Origin: Gnetum montanum
Lineage: Eukaryota; Streptophyta; Gnetopsida; Gnetales; Gnetaceae
Length of the DNA: 47,976 nucleotides
Reading direction: 5' to 3'
Assembly (NCBI GenBank): GCA_015680685.1
Contig: MNCI01007858.1
Location: 74,353-122,328 of the forward strand
The translations under genes were made by a program, and so were the position numbers. Under the pieces are notes generated by a model. It saw only the letters and a program-made list of their open reading frames with translations. It had not been told where the DNA came from and searched no databases. Shown one piece after another: positions 1-10,829 of this stretch; the first letter of the stretch is position 1; each line of letters begins with the position of its first letter.

Positions 1-544
1 AATTATTTCCTTTATGCATTTACTATTATAAGCAATTTCCTTTAATGTTTTAAGTAATTAAGTAATTAATTAAGATAGACTAAGCTAAATTAAATAACAA
101 TTAATTAATAACATAAGTTTGACCACTTCAAGCATATACTTGGTGCTTGGTAATCCCAATAATGCTTAATGTTTGATATCCTAATAATGTAAAACATGTT
201 TATGATGTGTACAATAAGTGGGAATAGATGCTTATGTTAGGATTAGTTGAATGTTAGTTAGTTAGATTAAAGTAGCAATTAAATTACTTTATTCATCATT
301 TTTTATTCTTAGGCAACTTAGAACATAAAACATAAAAATGTCAAAAATCATATGCCTTAATTGCATTTAACCATACCTTTTCATTTCACAAGTGTAATTG
401 GGAAGATAATTATTGCAATGATTAGTTTTACTTCCTAGAGACCAATGTACTTAGAAAGCTATAAGTCTATAAAATTTGACCATATCGTGTGTGAATGCTT
501 AGTGATTCATATGGTTGGGTGTAGGGTCTACTTGCTGCTCATCA
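1..544 (+). repeat. Partial 5' LTR of element A
   Basis: The stretch shares ordered short matches with the two LTRs of element B and with the LTR of element C. These include the 'cttggtaatccca' segment near 147, a 'tgggaagata' segment near 399, a 'catatggttgggtgtagg' segment near 508 and the terminal 'catca' at 540-544. It ends one base before a primer-binding site. The beginning of the LTR lies outside the window. Confidence 0.75.
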
Positions 545-545
545 T

Positions 546-563
546 TGGTGACATTGCCAAGGA
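546..563 (+). promoter_or_regulatory. Primer-binding site of element A (tRNA-Asp type)
   Basis: The 18 bases after the LTR read TGGTGACATTGCCAAGGA. They match the complement of the plant tRNA-Asp 3' end, TGGCGCCGTTGCCGGGGA, with five differences. Four of these are C-to-T or G-to-A transitions. Athila/Tat elements are known to use this primer. Confidence 0.65.
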
Positions 564-699
564 CTTGTAGTTTGATATGTGTGATTTCTAAGACTTGGTG
601 AATATTATTTGAGATCATTGGAACAAACCTTAAAGTTGCGATCATTCAAAACATTATAATTAAAGCACACTAAATTTTTATTTTAATCTAAAATATCCT

Positions 700-2740
700 C
701 TTCTCACATGCATGATGAATCAAAACTACTAGTACCCCAAGAATTCACATTCATATACACTCATCAAGATAAGTTTGTACTCAATTTCATCTTCATCCAA
801 CATTAGGATGAATAGCTATAGTGGAGAGATATGGAAGGCAATGTTGTGCTGCCTTCCCACCAATCTGTTCTTGGGATGTTGGTCCAAACTCTTTAGAGCT
901 TTTGCATCCAAAATATCCATGATGAATACATTGTGCAAGAGCATGACTATTGAGACTACCATCCCATGGAAACACAACACAAATGAGATTGGCATTAGGA
1001 GAAGTGCCATTAAGCTACAAAGTGGACATGGTTCACTGACACCTTGTTCCTACTAAATCAAAATGATAAGGAGGACCCTTCCTCTAGGGGTTCTCAACAT
1101 AAAGATTCTCCATCCCTTCTCTCTAGTCAAGGGATCTTGAACTCGAATCTATAGTCCAATATCAATAATCCAAATTTAGGAAAAATTAGGAGTTAAGACA
1201 AGGACTCAAGAAAGCATCATAATGATAATTAACCTAATGATCGTGCCTATGATAAGAGAAGAAATGGTGGTAGACATTGTGGTGGCCATAGTACTCCTTC
1301 TTTTTTACCCTCTTCATCTACATCTTCTTCCTCCTCCTCTAAATCTAATCAACATTGTAGAGGATGAAACCATGATGGAGGTGAATAGTGAAACAATGAT
1401 TTTAGGGCCCACCATAAATGAAGGGGTAGCATAGCATACCATAGGCATCATAAAAATCATGATGATGATGAGCCTTTTCTGGTAACTTGAACATTGTAGA
1501 GGTAGTTATAATTTGAACCAGGTATGTGAAAGATAGTAGAATCAAAAGGCTGGATATGAAAAATATCCCCAAATATAAGTGGGAATATAAATCAAATCAT
1601 CAAACCCATCTACAAGCCTTTCACAATGCCTATGCATTGAAGAACATAGAGAATGACTAGCAAAAACTTAAGTTGTTTCCTAGGACACTCACAAAAGAAG
1701 CATAATGTTGGTACTACTATTTGGAGCTAGAATCAATTCAAAGATGGAGTATGATGTTTGAATTATTCAATGAAAAATATTAGACATACTCTAGAGTGTC
1801 CAATTTAAGAAAGAAAATTCAAGGCTCGCATGAAGGAACACATGAACTCTTGGATACAACCATGGAGAAGTATTACTCTCTTTTGCACAAATGTCATAGC
1901 CATGGTTATTCTTAATGGAAGTAGCTTCACAACATCATAGATGAGCTCCAATCTGGAACAATGATAACCCCTGGGGTCTTTGTCTAAAGGATACTACTAG
2001 AACTAAGGTCCATCAGATTCAAAGGTTGATTGAGTAGGTTGTAAAATAAGAAGGTAAATTAAGAAAATGGAAATGTGCTAAAGAATATAACCAAGATCCT
2101 TCCATTAGAATAGGAAGGTCCAATTCGATGATAGTGAGGGGGAGGCACCACTTGATGAAGTGGTGTAGTGAAAAAACTTGCAGATTCAAAAATATATTTC
2201 CAAAATTTTGACCAAGGTAAATAAGATGTGGAAATCCTTAGATGAATAATTCCAAACTGCACTAAAAATTATAAAGGAATCCAAAGAGTAGGATAGTGAT
2301 CATGATTGCTAGATAAGAAAGGAAGTTAAACATGCCTACCAAAGGAATAAGGGCAAAGTTACTACAATAGAAGAGGTTATGGAGTTAGAATTAGATGATG
2401 ATGGTGGGTGTTACATGTACCAATATGAATATCTTAAGGGACACTGCCTTGTTGTATCATACTTACAAGAGTTTGGAATGTACACTATGAATCCTAGGGT
2501 AGCAAGAAGGTAAGCACCTAAAATATTTCCCTATCCTCAAGGGAATCCCAGGTAGTTCCACCAATAATAAGATTATTATCCAAATTGAGCTCCACCACAG
2601 CCATATGACTAGTATCAGCAGTGGTGGCACCCATAGTTGTGGGGGATGCCACTACTAAGGTAGAAATACCCTTACAAGTAGCCAAATCCACATGGATACT
2701 ATGTTTAAAAACTCATGTCTCTGCATGAATCTTCAAATCA
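700..2740 (+). pseudogene. gag pseudogene of element A
   Basis: No frame is open for long, but pieces across frames line up with the gag of elements B and C. The best is near 1,828-1,917, where a segment reading HELLDTTMEKYYSLLH, then a His-Gly pair, matches HEPLDATMDQYYALLH in element C. Near 2,409-2,470 a Cys-x-x-Tyr...Gly-His-Cys stretch is probably a decayed CCHC zinc knuckle. At about 2,620-2,710 a Trp-Gly/Pro-Tyr-Tyr-rich tail matches element B at 12,431-12,520. Gag would form the virus-like particle. The start codon is not recognisable, so the left boundary is approximate. Confidence 0.7.
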
Positions 2741-3757
2741 TGCTTCTTTTTAGCATTACTACTACCCTTTGGACTATTACAGAACTCATTCTTCATCTCC
2801 TAGAGAGGAATCCCCATATCCTTATGATCCTCCTCATTCATTAGCACATGTTCTACATCCCTCAACCCAATTACTACTTGCTCCATCCATGTAGGGAAAA
2901 ATTATTACATAACCATAGTAATGTAATGCTACTAAGGCCATTAACTTACAACTAGTTCCTCTGTCGAGTGGTTCAAAACCTAGATCTTGTAAAAGATCAT
3001 TCTTTTGAACCAATAGCCCTACAAAGTCCTCATCAACTTATGTAGCTAGTTGTCCTATGTCTCGTTCATCCTTTATATCTATTCATTTCAATAAACCTTC
3101 AAACCAAACACCTTCAAAGATCCATAAAATCATGTTAACCCATGTTGTATCTAATTGTATCAAGTTTGGTAACCTTTCTAGGAAAAGAGTTGAACTTGGA
3201 AGTCCCCTCATATACTTGTAAATTGCTGGAAATGACCCATGCCTGGCTCTTCTTGATTCAAGTTTTGGTGTTAATCTAATTTCCCATGAAATGTACAATG
3301 TGTGGAACCCACCTCCTATTAAGAAGAGCAACATTCATTGAGAATTGGCAAATCAATCCATCACTATTTTCTTGGGATTAGTGGAGGACATTGTAACCAC
3401 TAATGATGGATGGATGGTCCAATCCTACTAATTTCTTGGTGATCAAGGTTGACAATAATAAAGGGGACTTCTTAATCATTATGGAAAGTACTTGGTTAAG
3501 CTTAACCAAGGAAAATACTAGAAATTAGTAAGCTTAATAAAGGGGATCTTTCCCTAGAAATTTCTAAGGAAAATACTTTAGGAAAGATGTTGAAGAGAGT
3601 TACATGCATCACATACAACCATATAGGATGTAATTGTGTGTAGAAGTTATGGTATGTCAAAAGCACATTAATCAAAGTATGTAGATAATGTAAAAATGAA
3701 TCTAAAATCAAAAAGTTCTTATATGTAATGGCCACAAAATAGGATGGCACCTAGTGG

Positions 3758-4609
3758 TTGATATTTGATTCTAAAAGCAACACACTTTGCATGGAACCAA
3801 CTAAGAGCTTAACATGTGCCTATGTTGAAGGCCTGGATGAACTGAACCAAGTTCATCACCAACTCTCTAATAATGAACCAGATGATATTTATTGGGAAGA
3901 GTTGGAAATCCCTAAATTTTTTAAATGTAATACCTTAGAGTTGAAAACCCTACCTACTGGCATGGAATATGCATTTCTAAAAAATGGCAAGTTGGTAATA
4001 ATCAATGCCAACCTTGCTCCTAAGTAGAAAAGGATACTATTGAAGGTGGTCAGCAAAAGGCCAACAAGATTTTCTTGGTCATATCCTAAACTCACAAGGA
4101 TTGATCCTCTAATATGCTAACATTGTATTTATATTAATCCTTTCATTAAGCCAAATAAATAGCCTAAGAGGTGGCTAAATCCAAAATTGAAGCAAACTAT
4201 CGAAGAGGAAATTGAACAACTCCTCAAGGTGGGGTTCATCTATCTAATTACAAATACTAAATAGGTTAGCCAAATTGTGATCATGCCAAAGAATGATGGC
4301 AACTAGAGGATGTGTATGAACTTTAGGCCATTGAACATGGTGACATTCAGAGATCATTTCCCATTAGCATTTGTAGACCAAGTGTTGGACACTATCTTTG
4401 GGCATTACTATTACAACTTTTTGGATGGTGATAGTGGCTATAACCAAATTCAGATAACACTAGAGGATCATGCCAAAACTACATTCACAAGTCCCTTAGG
4501 AACTTTTGGATATCAAAAGTGCCATTTGGCCAATGTAATGTCCCTAAAACTTTCCAGTGCCCCTAGGCTCTGTAATGACCCCCACATTCTCTTACTTAAT
4601 GGGGCTTGA
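3758..4609 (+). pseudogene. Ty3 reverse transcriptase, N-terminal part, pseudogene (element A)
   Basis: An open stretch at 3,758-4,027 holds the linker before the reverse transcriptase (ELKTLPTGMEYAFL, typical of Athila/Tat pol). After stops and frame changes, 4,310-4,540 carries clear motifs: CMNFRPLNMVTFRDHFPL, then YNFLDGDSGYNQI with the first catalytic Asp in the LDGDSGYNQI box, then KTTFTSPLGTFGYQK. With a shift of frame the text continues as FGQCNVPKTFQCP and stops near 4,572. The YVDD-type box, RNase H and integrase are missing. The enzyme would copy the element RNA into DNA; this copy cannot. Family assignment is secure; subfamily is inferred. Confidence 0.93.
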
Positions 4610-7250
4610 TGCTTGCTTCGATGACTAATCATAGGAAATGTGCTTAAGTGACATCAATTTTTTGGGTTACTTGATCTGGAAAGTAAGTTGTTATACACTT
4701 CTTAGCAGATTTCAACTTCCATGACCACCATCTTGTTACCTTAATCAACCAACATCCTTTATGGGTTCTGGGTTAGTGTGCAATTAGGCATTGTAGCTTG
4801 GCTTTTAATTTATCCTACATTGCTAGTTCTACTTACCAAAATTGACCCATTTTGAGCTCTCAATTCAGTGATGTAACTCACTAAAGCAACAACATCATCT
4901 TACCCATTTTAAGTTTGAAACTAGGTCAAGGCCATTACACCCCTAATGCCTCGAATTTTTTACTTTATCTAATAAAAATCGAACATGATCTCTAGCTATC
5001 TTGATGAAAACTTCAAAGGGAACCATCTACTAGATGGTCCAATTAGTCTATTTCCCTTATGTCCAAGTTAGATGAATGATTTACATGCTAATATTGTGAT
5101 GAGCCTCCACTAGAGTTTGTTCTTGCTTCATCCTACTTAGGCATAGTTCACCATCTTTTGTGCCCCAATAGGCATGCTCTCACTTGAACCTTTTTTAAGA
5201 AGATTAAGATTAGTGGATAGTTCTTTGTGGCCAAAAATGGATCCCACATTTAGCTTCCTTACATCATGCTCATTTTTGAATTGAATGACTTGCACACAAG
5301 TTAGACTTCTTGGTCCATGTTTCAAGATGGGCCAACTGAAAAGCCCATGGAATTTGCATCCTGAGTGTGCAAGTGCTATCAAGATTCCTTCTTGAATGGG
5401 TAAACACTTGGACACTTGATAATCACCATGGTAGCACACACATAGCTAATTGCTCTTACTTGTGTTGTGGCATTGATCCATACATACTTTTGTTTAAGAT
5501 CAAGTAGCAAACCAAAGTGTTTATGCTCTATTCCATGTTCAATTGAAAAGTAATATTAACCTCCATCTACTTTCCTCTTAACAATATCAAACACTTTTTA
5601 ACTCTCTTTTCAAATTCATTTTCATATTTCCCTCACAATACTTATTTTCTATTAGTCTCTCACATGTATTTGGCCTTGGATGGAATTTACCACTCACTTA
5701 GGGCTTCATTCCCAAACAAACTGACTCTCTAGCATCCCATTCCAAGGGACTTAGGCTCAATCTACTGTAGGAGATGATTCAACAGAATACAATTTGGGTG
5801 ATTGTAGCTATGAGATTTTCACACTAGTTTGTTCCCAGTTTTCTCATTGTCACTATGGAAATCCTCATAACTTTCTCTTTCTCCACTTAATTATATGCTT
5901 AAACTCAGTAGGTAGCCTTACCTAAATTAGGATCACTAAAAGAGATCATCATTGCTTTTGTGAAATGTGTCATGATGAAGGGTCAACACTAAAATTGTTG
6001 GTAGCATAGTCTTGCATCATCCAGAAGGGGAAGGATAAGGACTAAGTGATGGCTTAACCAATCCCTAGGATCAAGTTTTAAAATGTGAATGTGATTTATT
6101 ACCTTTAGAATGAAAATCCTTATGCTAATTCGTTACATACACTCATAGCCTGCATATCTTAAGACATAAAAAATTCACTAAAATAGTTCCTAAGGATTCA
6201 TGAGACTTTGGTTTGTAAAGGAATACAATGGTTAAGAAACTAGAACATCTCCTGGAAGGATGTACAGTAAAATCCTAATCATATTCACCAACTAGTCCAA
6301 TAGAAGGTTTTAACACATATGTGGTCTAATGTAGAAGGTAAGAAATAACTTTATTTACATTATATTAGATGTAAACTAAATGTATAAGTTCACTCTCTAT
6401 CAATTTCTATTTTAATCAAGTATGAGAATGCTTAAGTTTTCATCATCTTAGAATTCAAATTGGAAGATGGACTCAACTCCCCCAAGAAGATCACATTTGT
6501 AGGTTTTTCAAGTTAAAAGCCCTTGAAAAAATGTTATAATGTTACAATAAGAAACTTGTATGATTTGTTTTTGCTACTTCCATTTGTGCTTGGTTAATTT
6601 GTCATGTATATTTTTATTTTTCATTTAAATGTAATTCCTGTCCAATAAATCTTATTGTTCTTAAGATGTAATAAAGTTTGAATTTTAATTTTAATTTTCA
6701 ACTATTCTTTATTGATGTGTTGTATGAGCTCCTAATCTATCAAATAAATATTTGAAAGAAATATAAGAAATTCATCATTTTTTTGGTTAGAAATTTAAAC
6801 TAAAAGGATAGACACAATATAATATCATGCTTCTTAAACAAAAGATGATGTTACTAGATTAATGTAGATGAATGGTTTGACAATGATTTACTATGATCAC
6901 ATATTTTAGCTTAAGTTCATTTTGTACCCTTGAAATTAAATCTATAACCTATACACTAAAGGCCACATGCTTTAACCAAATGAACATAGGCTTAATGACA
7001 ATGATGTTTTATTAGACTAGCATTGCTGTGCTTAAGGATTATATCAAAAGTTACCTTGGGAAATTTATAGCTTGGTTTCTATTTAGAGGATATAATAGAG
7101 AGAAATTTCAGCACAAAGATTGTTACATAAATGTCTAAATAATGAAGATAGAGTAAAGAGGCTCATTTCTAGAAGATTTTTGTTTATTTATGAAATATTG
7201 GAGAAGAACATTTTCATGAAAAGTACATAAAAGATAGAAAAATATGTTCA
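4610..7250. other. Unassigned sequence after the broken reverse transcriptase
   Basis: No protein family, tRNA or terminal repeat was recognised on either strand apart from the unidentified minus-strand frame at 5,137-5,439. The part from 4,650 to 5,450 is less AT-rich than the part after 6,300, which is low-complexity and AT-rich. It may be a different old transposon that replaced the rest of element A. Confidence 0.4.
5137..5439 (-). other. Unidentified open frame of 100 codons
   Basis: This minus-strand frame is open for 100 codons in a window where real coding relics are full of stops. It has mixed composition (Gly, Cys, Trp, His, Pro present) rather than low complexity, with segments such as HGLFSWPILKHGPRSL and KLNVGSIFGHKELSTN. 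I do not recognise the family. Neighbouring frames on the same strand are broken. It could be a piece of a transposon or host gene, or chance. Confidence 0.2.
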
Positions 7251-7251
7251 T

Positions 7252-7316
7252 TGCAGTAATGCTTTAATTGCAATTGATGATATGGTTGACAAGTTGCAGT
7301 AATGCTTTAATTGCAT
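7252..7316 (+). repeat. Short direct repeat, 22 bp twice
   Basis: The segment 'ttgcagtaatgctttaattg' occurs at about 7,252 and again at about 7,295, one repeat every 43 bases. It lies 320 bases upstream of the LOG relic and has no evident function. Confidence 0.6.
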
Positions 7317-7630
7317 GCATGGATACAATGTCATTGTTGTTGTTGATATGGTCATGCTTTAATGACTAATAACTTGTTACATTATTATCAATACAGTGTT
7401 ATTATTGTGGTTGAGAAGCAAATTGAATCTTTTGTTATCAGATATAGTAATGGTTGAAAATAAGGAAAAATCATTATGAACATAGTGATGGCATGATAAA
7501 AAGTAGTATATTATGTTAATTTTTTTTCATTATGAAGAAATGTTCTTGTAGCTGATCCTCTCAATAAATTATAAATGGTAACATGCATTTTAGTCAAGTG
7601 AATGATGTGTGTTAACAAGTTTAAATCAAT

Positions 7631-8895
7631 AAAATGACAGGAATTTATGTTTTCTATGAAAGTAAGTTAGGCAAGAATAATAGATTTGAAAATACTACTA
7701 AGAAACTTGGATTAGAGATGATAATGTTAGTTATTTCTAATTTTCAAGGTATGTATGATAGATTTATATGTTTTTATTTATTTAACTTAGTTGTTTTGGT
7801 ATGGAGCTTAGAAGAAAGATAGATTTAATATATGGAGGAGGAAGCATTAGGGTAATGAGTGTTGTAGCTTATACTATTTTTAGTAGTGGAGGAAATGTTC
7901 TTGGATAATATTATAACTTTGGATTCTTATTAAGGTTTGAATTCTTATTAAGTTATTTTCCTTGTGAACTTATTATTTGATCATCACTTGTATCTTAAAT
8001 AATAGAGTGATACCAAAATTTCTTCCATTTGAGTAGGTACTATTCCAACAACAATCACCTTTTGTCAATGTAGGATATTTGTGCATATCATAATAATATG
8101 TTAAGTCTTTTTTTATGATTTTTACTACATCTAGATCATTGGTAATGTAATTGACAATGTTCATATTGTTAACACTATTCACAAGAGGAAAGCAATGATG
8201 ACAGAGTACTCAAATAACTTTATTGCTTTACCAGGTACTTTTTATATTAGCATTTCATTTTGTAATATTTAATGTATTCCATTTTAGTTGAAATTATTTT
8301 ATTTTCTTATTAGTAGATGGTTTTGGAACCATGAAAGTAGTTATGAAGGTTATTAGTTAGAGACAACTTGGAATTCATAACAAGCTAGTATGTTTGATGA
8401 TGTTGTAACATTAGGCATAATTTATCATCATTAATGTTAAAAATTGGTTCATAAATTTTCTTATTTATTTTCACATCGGTTTGTTAAATGTTGAAGGCTA
8501 TTATGACTTTATGTTGACATTTTTAGATCATGTTGTGAGTGATGGTTTCATTAGTAGTCAAGATTGTGATATCGTTCTTGTAGAGACTTGTCTAAGAAAG
8601 TTAATATGTAAGCTTCTGGTATGAAAATATTACTGATACATTGCATATATTTTTATTTATTATTTCCTAAATTTTGGTTGATGTTAGAATTTATACATTT
8701 TATAATTTTTTCAGGAATGAAGAGACAACAACTTGGATATAAAGAAAATATTTTGGTTGAAGAAAATATTTTTTCAAGAATGAAGGGACAACATCTTGAT
8801 TTTCAAGAAAATATTGTGGTTGAAGAGATGTCAAATAGGAATATATGTAGTTGTGAATATACCTTAAATATATTAGCAAAAAGGAAAAATTATTA
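7631..8895 (+). pseudogene. LOG-like cytokinin phosphoribohydrolase pseudogene, multi-exon
   Basis: LOG enzymes release active cytokinin bases from their nucleotides in the cytosol. Six pieces in order match the family. 7,631-7,717 reads GIYVFYESKLGKNNRFENT (family: RICVFCGSSPG). 7,803-7,904 reads KIDLIYGGGSIRVMS, keeping GGGS of the GGGSxGLMG motif. 8,002-8,031 reads RVIPKFLPFE. 8,160-8,232 reads HKRKAMMTEYSNNFIALPG and ends at a GT. 8,316-8,388 reads DGFGTMKVVMKVIS, a stop, RQLGIHNKL (family: [24 protein letters not shown], which supplies the catalytic PGGxGTxxE motif). 8,478-8,610 reads GLLNVEGYYDFMLTFLDHVV. The last piece, 8,716-8,895, begins GMKRQQLGYKEN after an AG. The catalytic Arg/Glu set is damaged (GTLEE became GTMKV). 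The gaps between pieces fall at the usual LOG introns, so this is a genomic copy, not a retrocopy. Confidence 0.85.
8716..8840 (+). repeat. Internal duplication in the last LOG-like exon
   Basis: Two adjacent segments of about 63 bases encode GMKRQQLGYKENILVEEN and RMKGQHLDFQENIVVEE. The C-terminal tail of the LOG relic has therefore been duplicated in tandem and in frame. LOG proteins normally end soon after one such segment. Confidence 0.65.
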
Positions 8896-9775
8896 ATAAG
8901 AAAAAGTTACTATTTTCTTAGTTGTTGGTGTAATTATATCATTGCTAATGTAAAGAATTGTGTATTTTTTATCAACAATCCTTACAAAAAAGATAATAAT
9001 TAGTCCTTACTCAGTAAGCATATATAGTATCACATGAAACAAGTGTAAGTATTGCAAATAGAACATAATCATATTTTGTAGGTCTTCCAATGTTAGTCCA
9101 CCATTAAGTTGAATATTCAATATGCACAAATCATATGTAAAAGGTAAAGTTGTATTATTAACTTGCATAATGTTTTGCCAAAAGTAACATATATTCCACT
9201 TACTTTTTGTATATACTAGTTGATAAAAATCAAACCTTGATCAACTGCAAACAACAGGTCTTCTTTCTATGTTGGAAAATAAGTAATAACTTATGCTTAT
9301 CTAACCAAACCTGCTTATGTATATATTTCTAACTCTGGGATCTATATAGAAAAAATAATCATCATGGTTTGCACCTTTATTAAAAAAGGAAGAATTTTCT
9401 ACCATCAAATATGGGTTATGAAGAAAATATTTCCACTATTCAAACCATGCATTGTTATATTAAATGGATAAATCTCAATTTCATAATAGAAACATGAATT
9501 TTAAAATTTGTAAAATAGCAATAGCCACCAATTATTTGTCACACTACTCATGTTCTACATTCAAGCAAGCACTTTGTGGTAATAATTCATTGATGAATTG
9601 ATTTGTTCATACTTATATATTACATTCTACTAATGTAGCCTAGATTCATAGACAAAGTTTCTCAAAGCATCTTTGATGAAACATTGGTTGATTACGTTGA
9701 TGTAGCCATGTAGAGGTAGATGCCTTGATGCATGTCATTGCATCTATTTCAATAAAAGTTAATTTTTTTATCTAC
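8896..9775. other. No gene seen
   Basis: The stretch is AT-rich, with many stops in all frames and no repeat or RNA motif that I recognise. Confidence 0.5.
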
Positions 9776-9859
9776 GATATTGGATATCTGATATCAAAGC
9801 CCTAATATTACATACCTAATATTGGGGACCATGAAGTGATGTCAAATATCCAATATTCC
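9776..9859. repeat. Imperfect inverted repeat, 20-bp arms
   Basis: The arm 'gatattggatatctgatatc' at 9,776-9,795 is matched in inverse by 'gatgtcaaatatccaatatt' at 9,838-9,857, with a 42-base loop. The left arm is itself nearly palindromic. It lies just upstream of a TATA box that precedes the first LTR of element B. Confidence 0.6.
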
Positions 9860-9875
9860 AAGCTGTGTGCTGGCC

Positions 9876-9883
9876 TATAAATA
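9876..9883 (+). promoter_or_regulatory. Candidate TATA box upstream of element B LTR
   Basis: TATAAATA follows 'tggcc' in a G/C-containing context unlike its AT-rich surroundings, as plant TATA boxes often do. Its position, 150 bases before the region shared by the two LTRs, suggests it is a promoter of an LTR whose U3 part is missing from the other copy. This is inference. Confidence 0.35.
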
Positions 9884-10025
9884 TAACACTTGGAAGCATG
9901 ATTTGGGAGTCATATTAGTTAATGATTTAGCCAAACTCTTACAGTTTTATAATGTAGTCTTAGAGAACAATCAGTGAGTGCTCATATTGTGGATTTGAGT
10001 TAGTTGTATAGTGTCTCATTTGAGT

Positions 10026-10629
10026 GGCAATATACTTGGACATATTCCATGAATGACAATAAGGTCAAGATTGATTCTTATTCATTGTAGCACTTTGACT
10101 TATATTATATTTACTTTTCATGGAATTTATTTTTTATGTACTTAGTATTTATGTTTTCATGCATATTAATGAATTGGTGGAATGAGTGCAGCTAGTTTTA
10201 AGTGTTAACACGTATTCGCTTGGTAATCCCAACAACATTATTACTTGGCTCATTTAGTTGCATAGTGCTTAGTAATTCTAGTAGCGGATACATGGATTTA
10301 GGACATGTAAGGCAAGTTGGGAACTAACACTCATTACACATAGGTTTTTTTATACTTTACTTTATATTGTTAATTAGTTAAATAATTTATTTCTTTAATA
10401 TCATTAGGAGTAGCATAAGGTCGAAACAACATCAAGAATCATATACTTCATTCTAGACTAAATCATACTGGACAAAGCTACCACTAGTCCAAGTGGGAAG
10501 ATAGTGAGTTGTGATCAATACATAATGATATAGATACCACAACTAGTCCCATCCATGGAATTTGAATGGATTGTGCATGAATGCTTGTGATTTGTATGGT
10601 TAAGTGTAGTGTTACCTCCTAGATCATCA
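10026..10629 (+). repeat. 5' LTR of element B
   Basis: It matches 14,952-15,562 over its full length with many substitutions and small gaps. Shared landmarks are a segment reading 'catgcatattaatgaattg', another reading 'acgtattc..cttg', and 'tcattaggagtagcataagg'. The left boundary is where similarity begins; a longer U3 upstream, containing the TATA box at 9,876, is possible. Confidence 0.85.
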
Positions 10630-10630
10630 T

Positions 10631-10648
10631 TGGTTCCATTGTTTATGA
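10631..10648 (+). promoter_or_regulatory. Decayed primer-binding site of element B
   Basis: The 18 bases TGGTTCCATTGTTTATGA stand one base after the LTR end, exactly where elements A and C have theirs. They are a degraded version of the tRNA-Asp complement. Confidence 0.5.
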
Positions 10649-10829
10649 TGGTGCTAATTATCTAGATTAGTTATATTATACATGATTGTTGTAAATGCAT
10701 TAATGAATTATGTTCTAGAAAATATTAAGTCATACACATCATAAACTAACAACACTGTCTCTTTTACATGGAAATGATAATGCATCGTATGAAGAGAACA
10801 CTTATTGAAGAACTAATGAGACATATATT

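Larger units (their letters stand above)
1..4580 (+). mobile_element. Ty3-type LTR retrotransposon A, truncated (Athila/Tat-like)
   Basis: The order is partial 5' LTR, primer-binding site, gag, then reverse transcriptase, all on the plus strand and in the order expected of a Ty3 element. The window begins inside the LTR. Coding similarity stops at about 4,572, just after the first third of the reverse transcriptase. RNase H, integrase and a 3' LTR were not found downstream, so the element is truncated or was interrupted. The tRNA-Asp-type primer-binding site and the reverse transcriptase sequence suggest the Athila/Tat branch; that assignment is inferred. Many in-frame stops and frameshifts show it is dead. 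Confidence 0.85.

Noticed and set aside
793-1010. Overlapping frames on both strands near 775-1,056
   Set aside because: They do not match the gag alignment clearly and overlap each other; no protein family was recognised, so no separate gene is claimed.
7973-8182. Minus-strand open frame of 69 codons
   Set aside because: It lies opposite the LOG exons, which explain this stretch on the plus strand, and it has low-complexity Asn/Tyr/Asp-rich composition.
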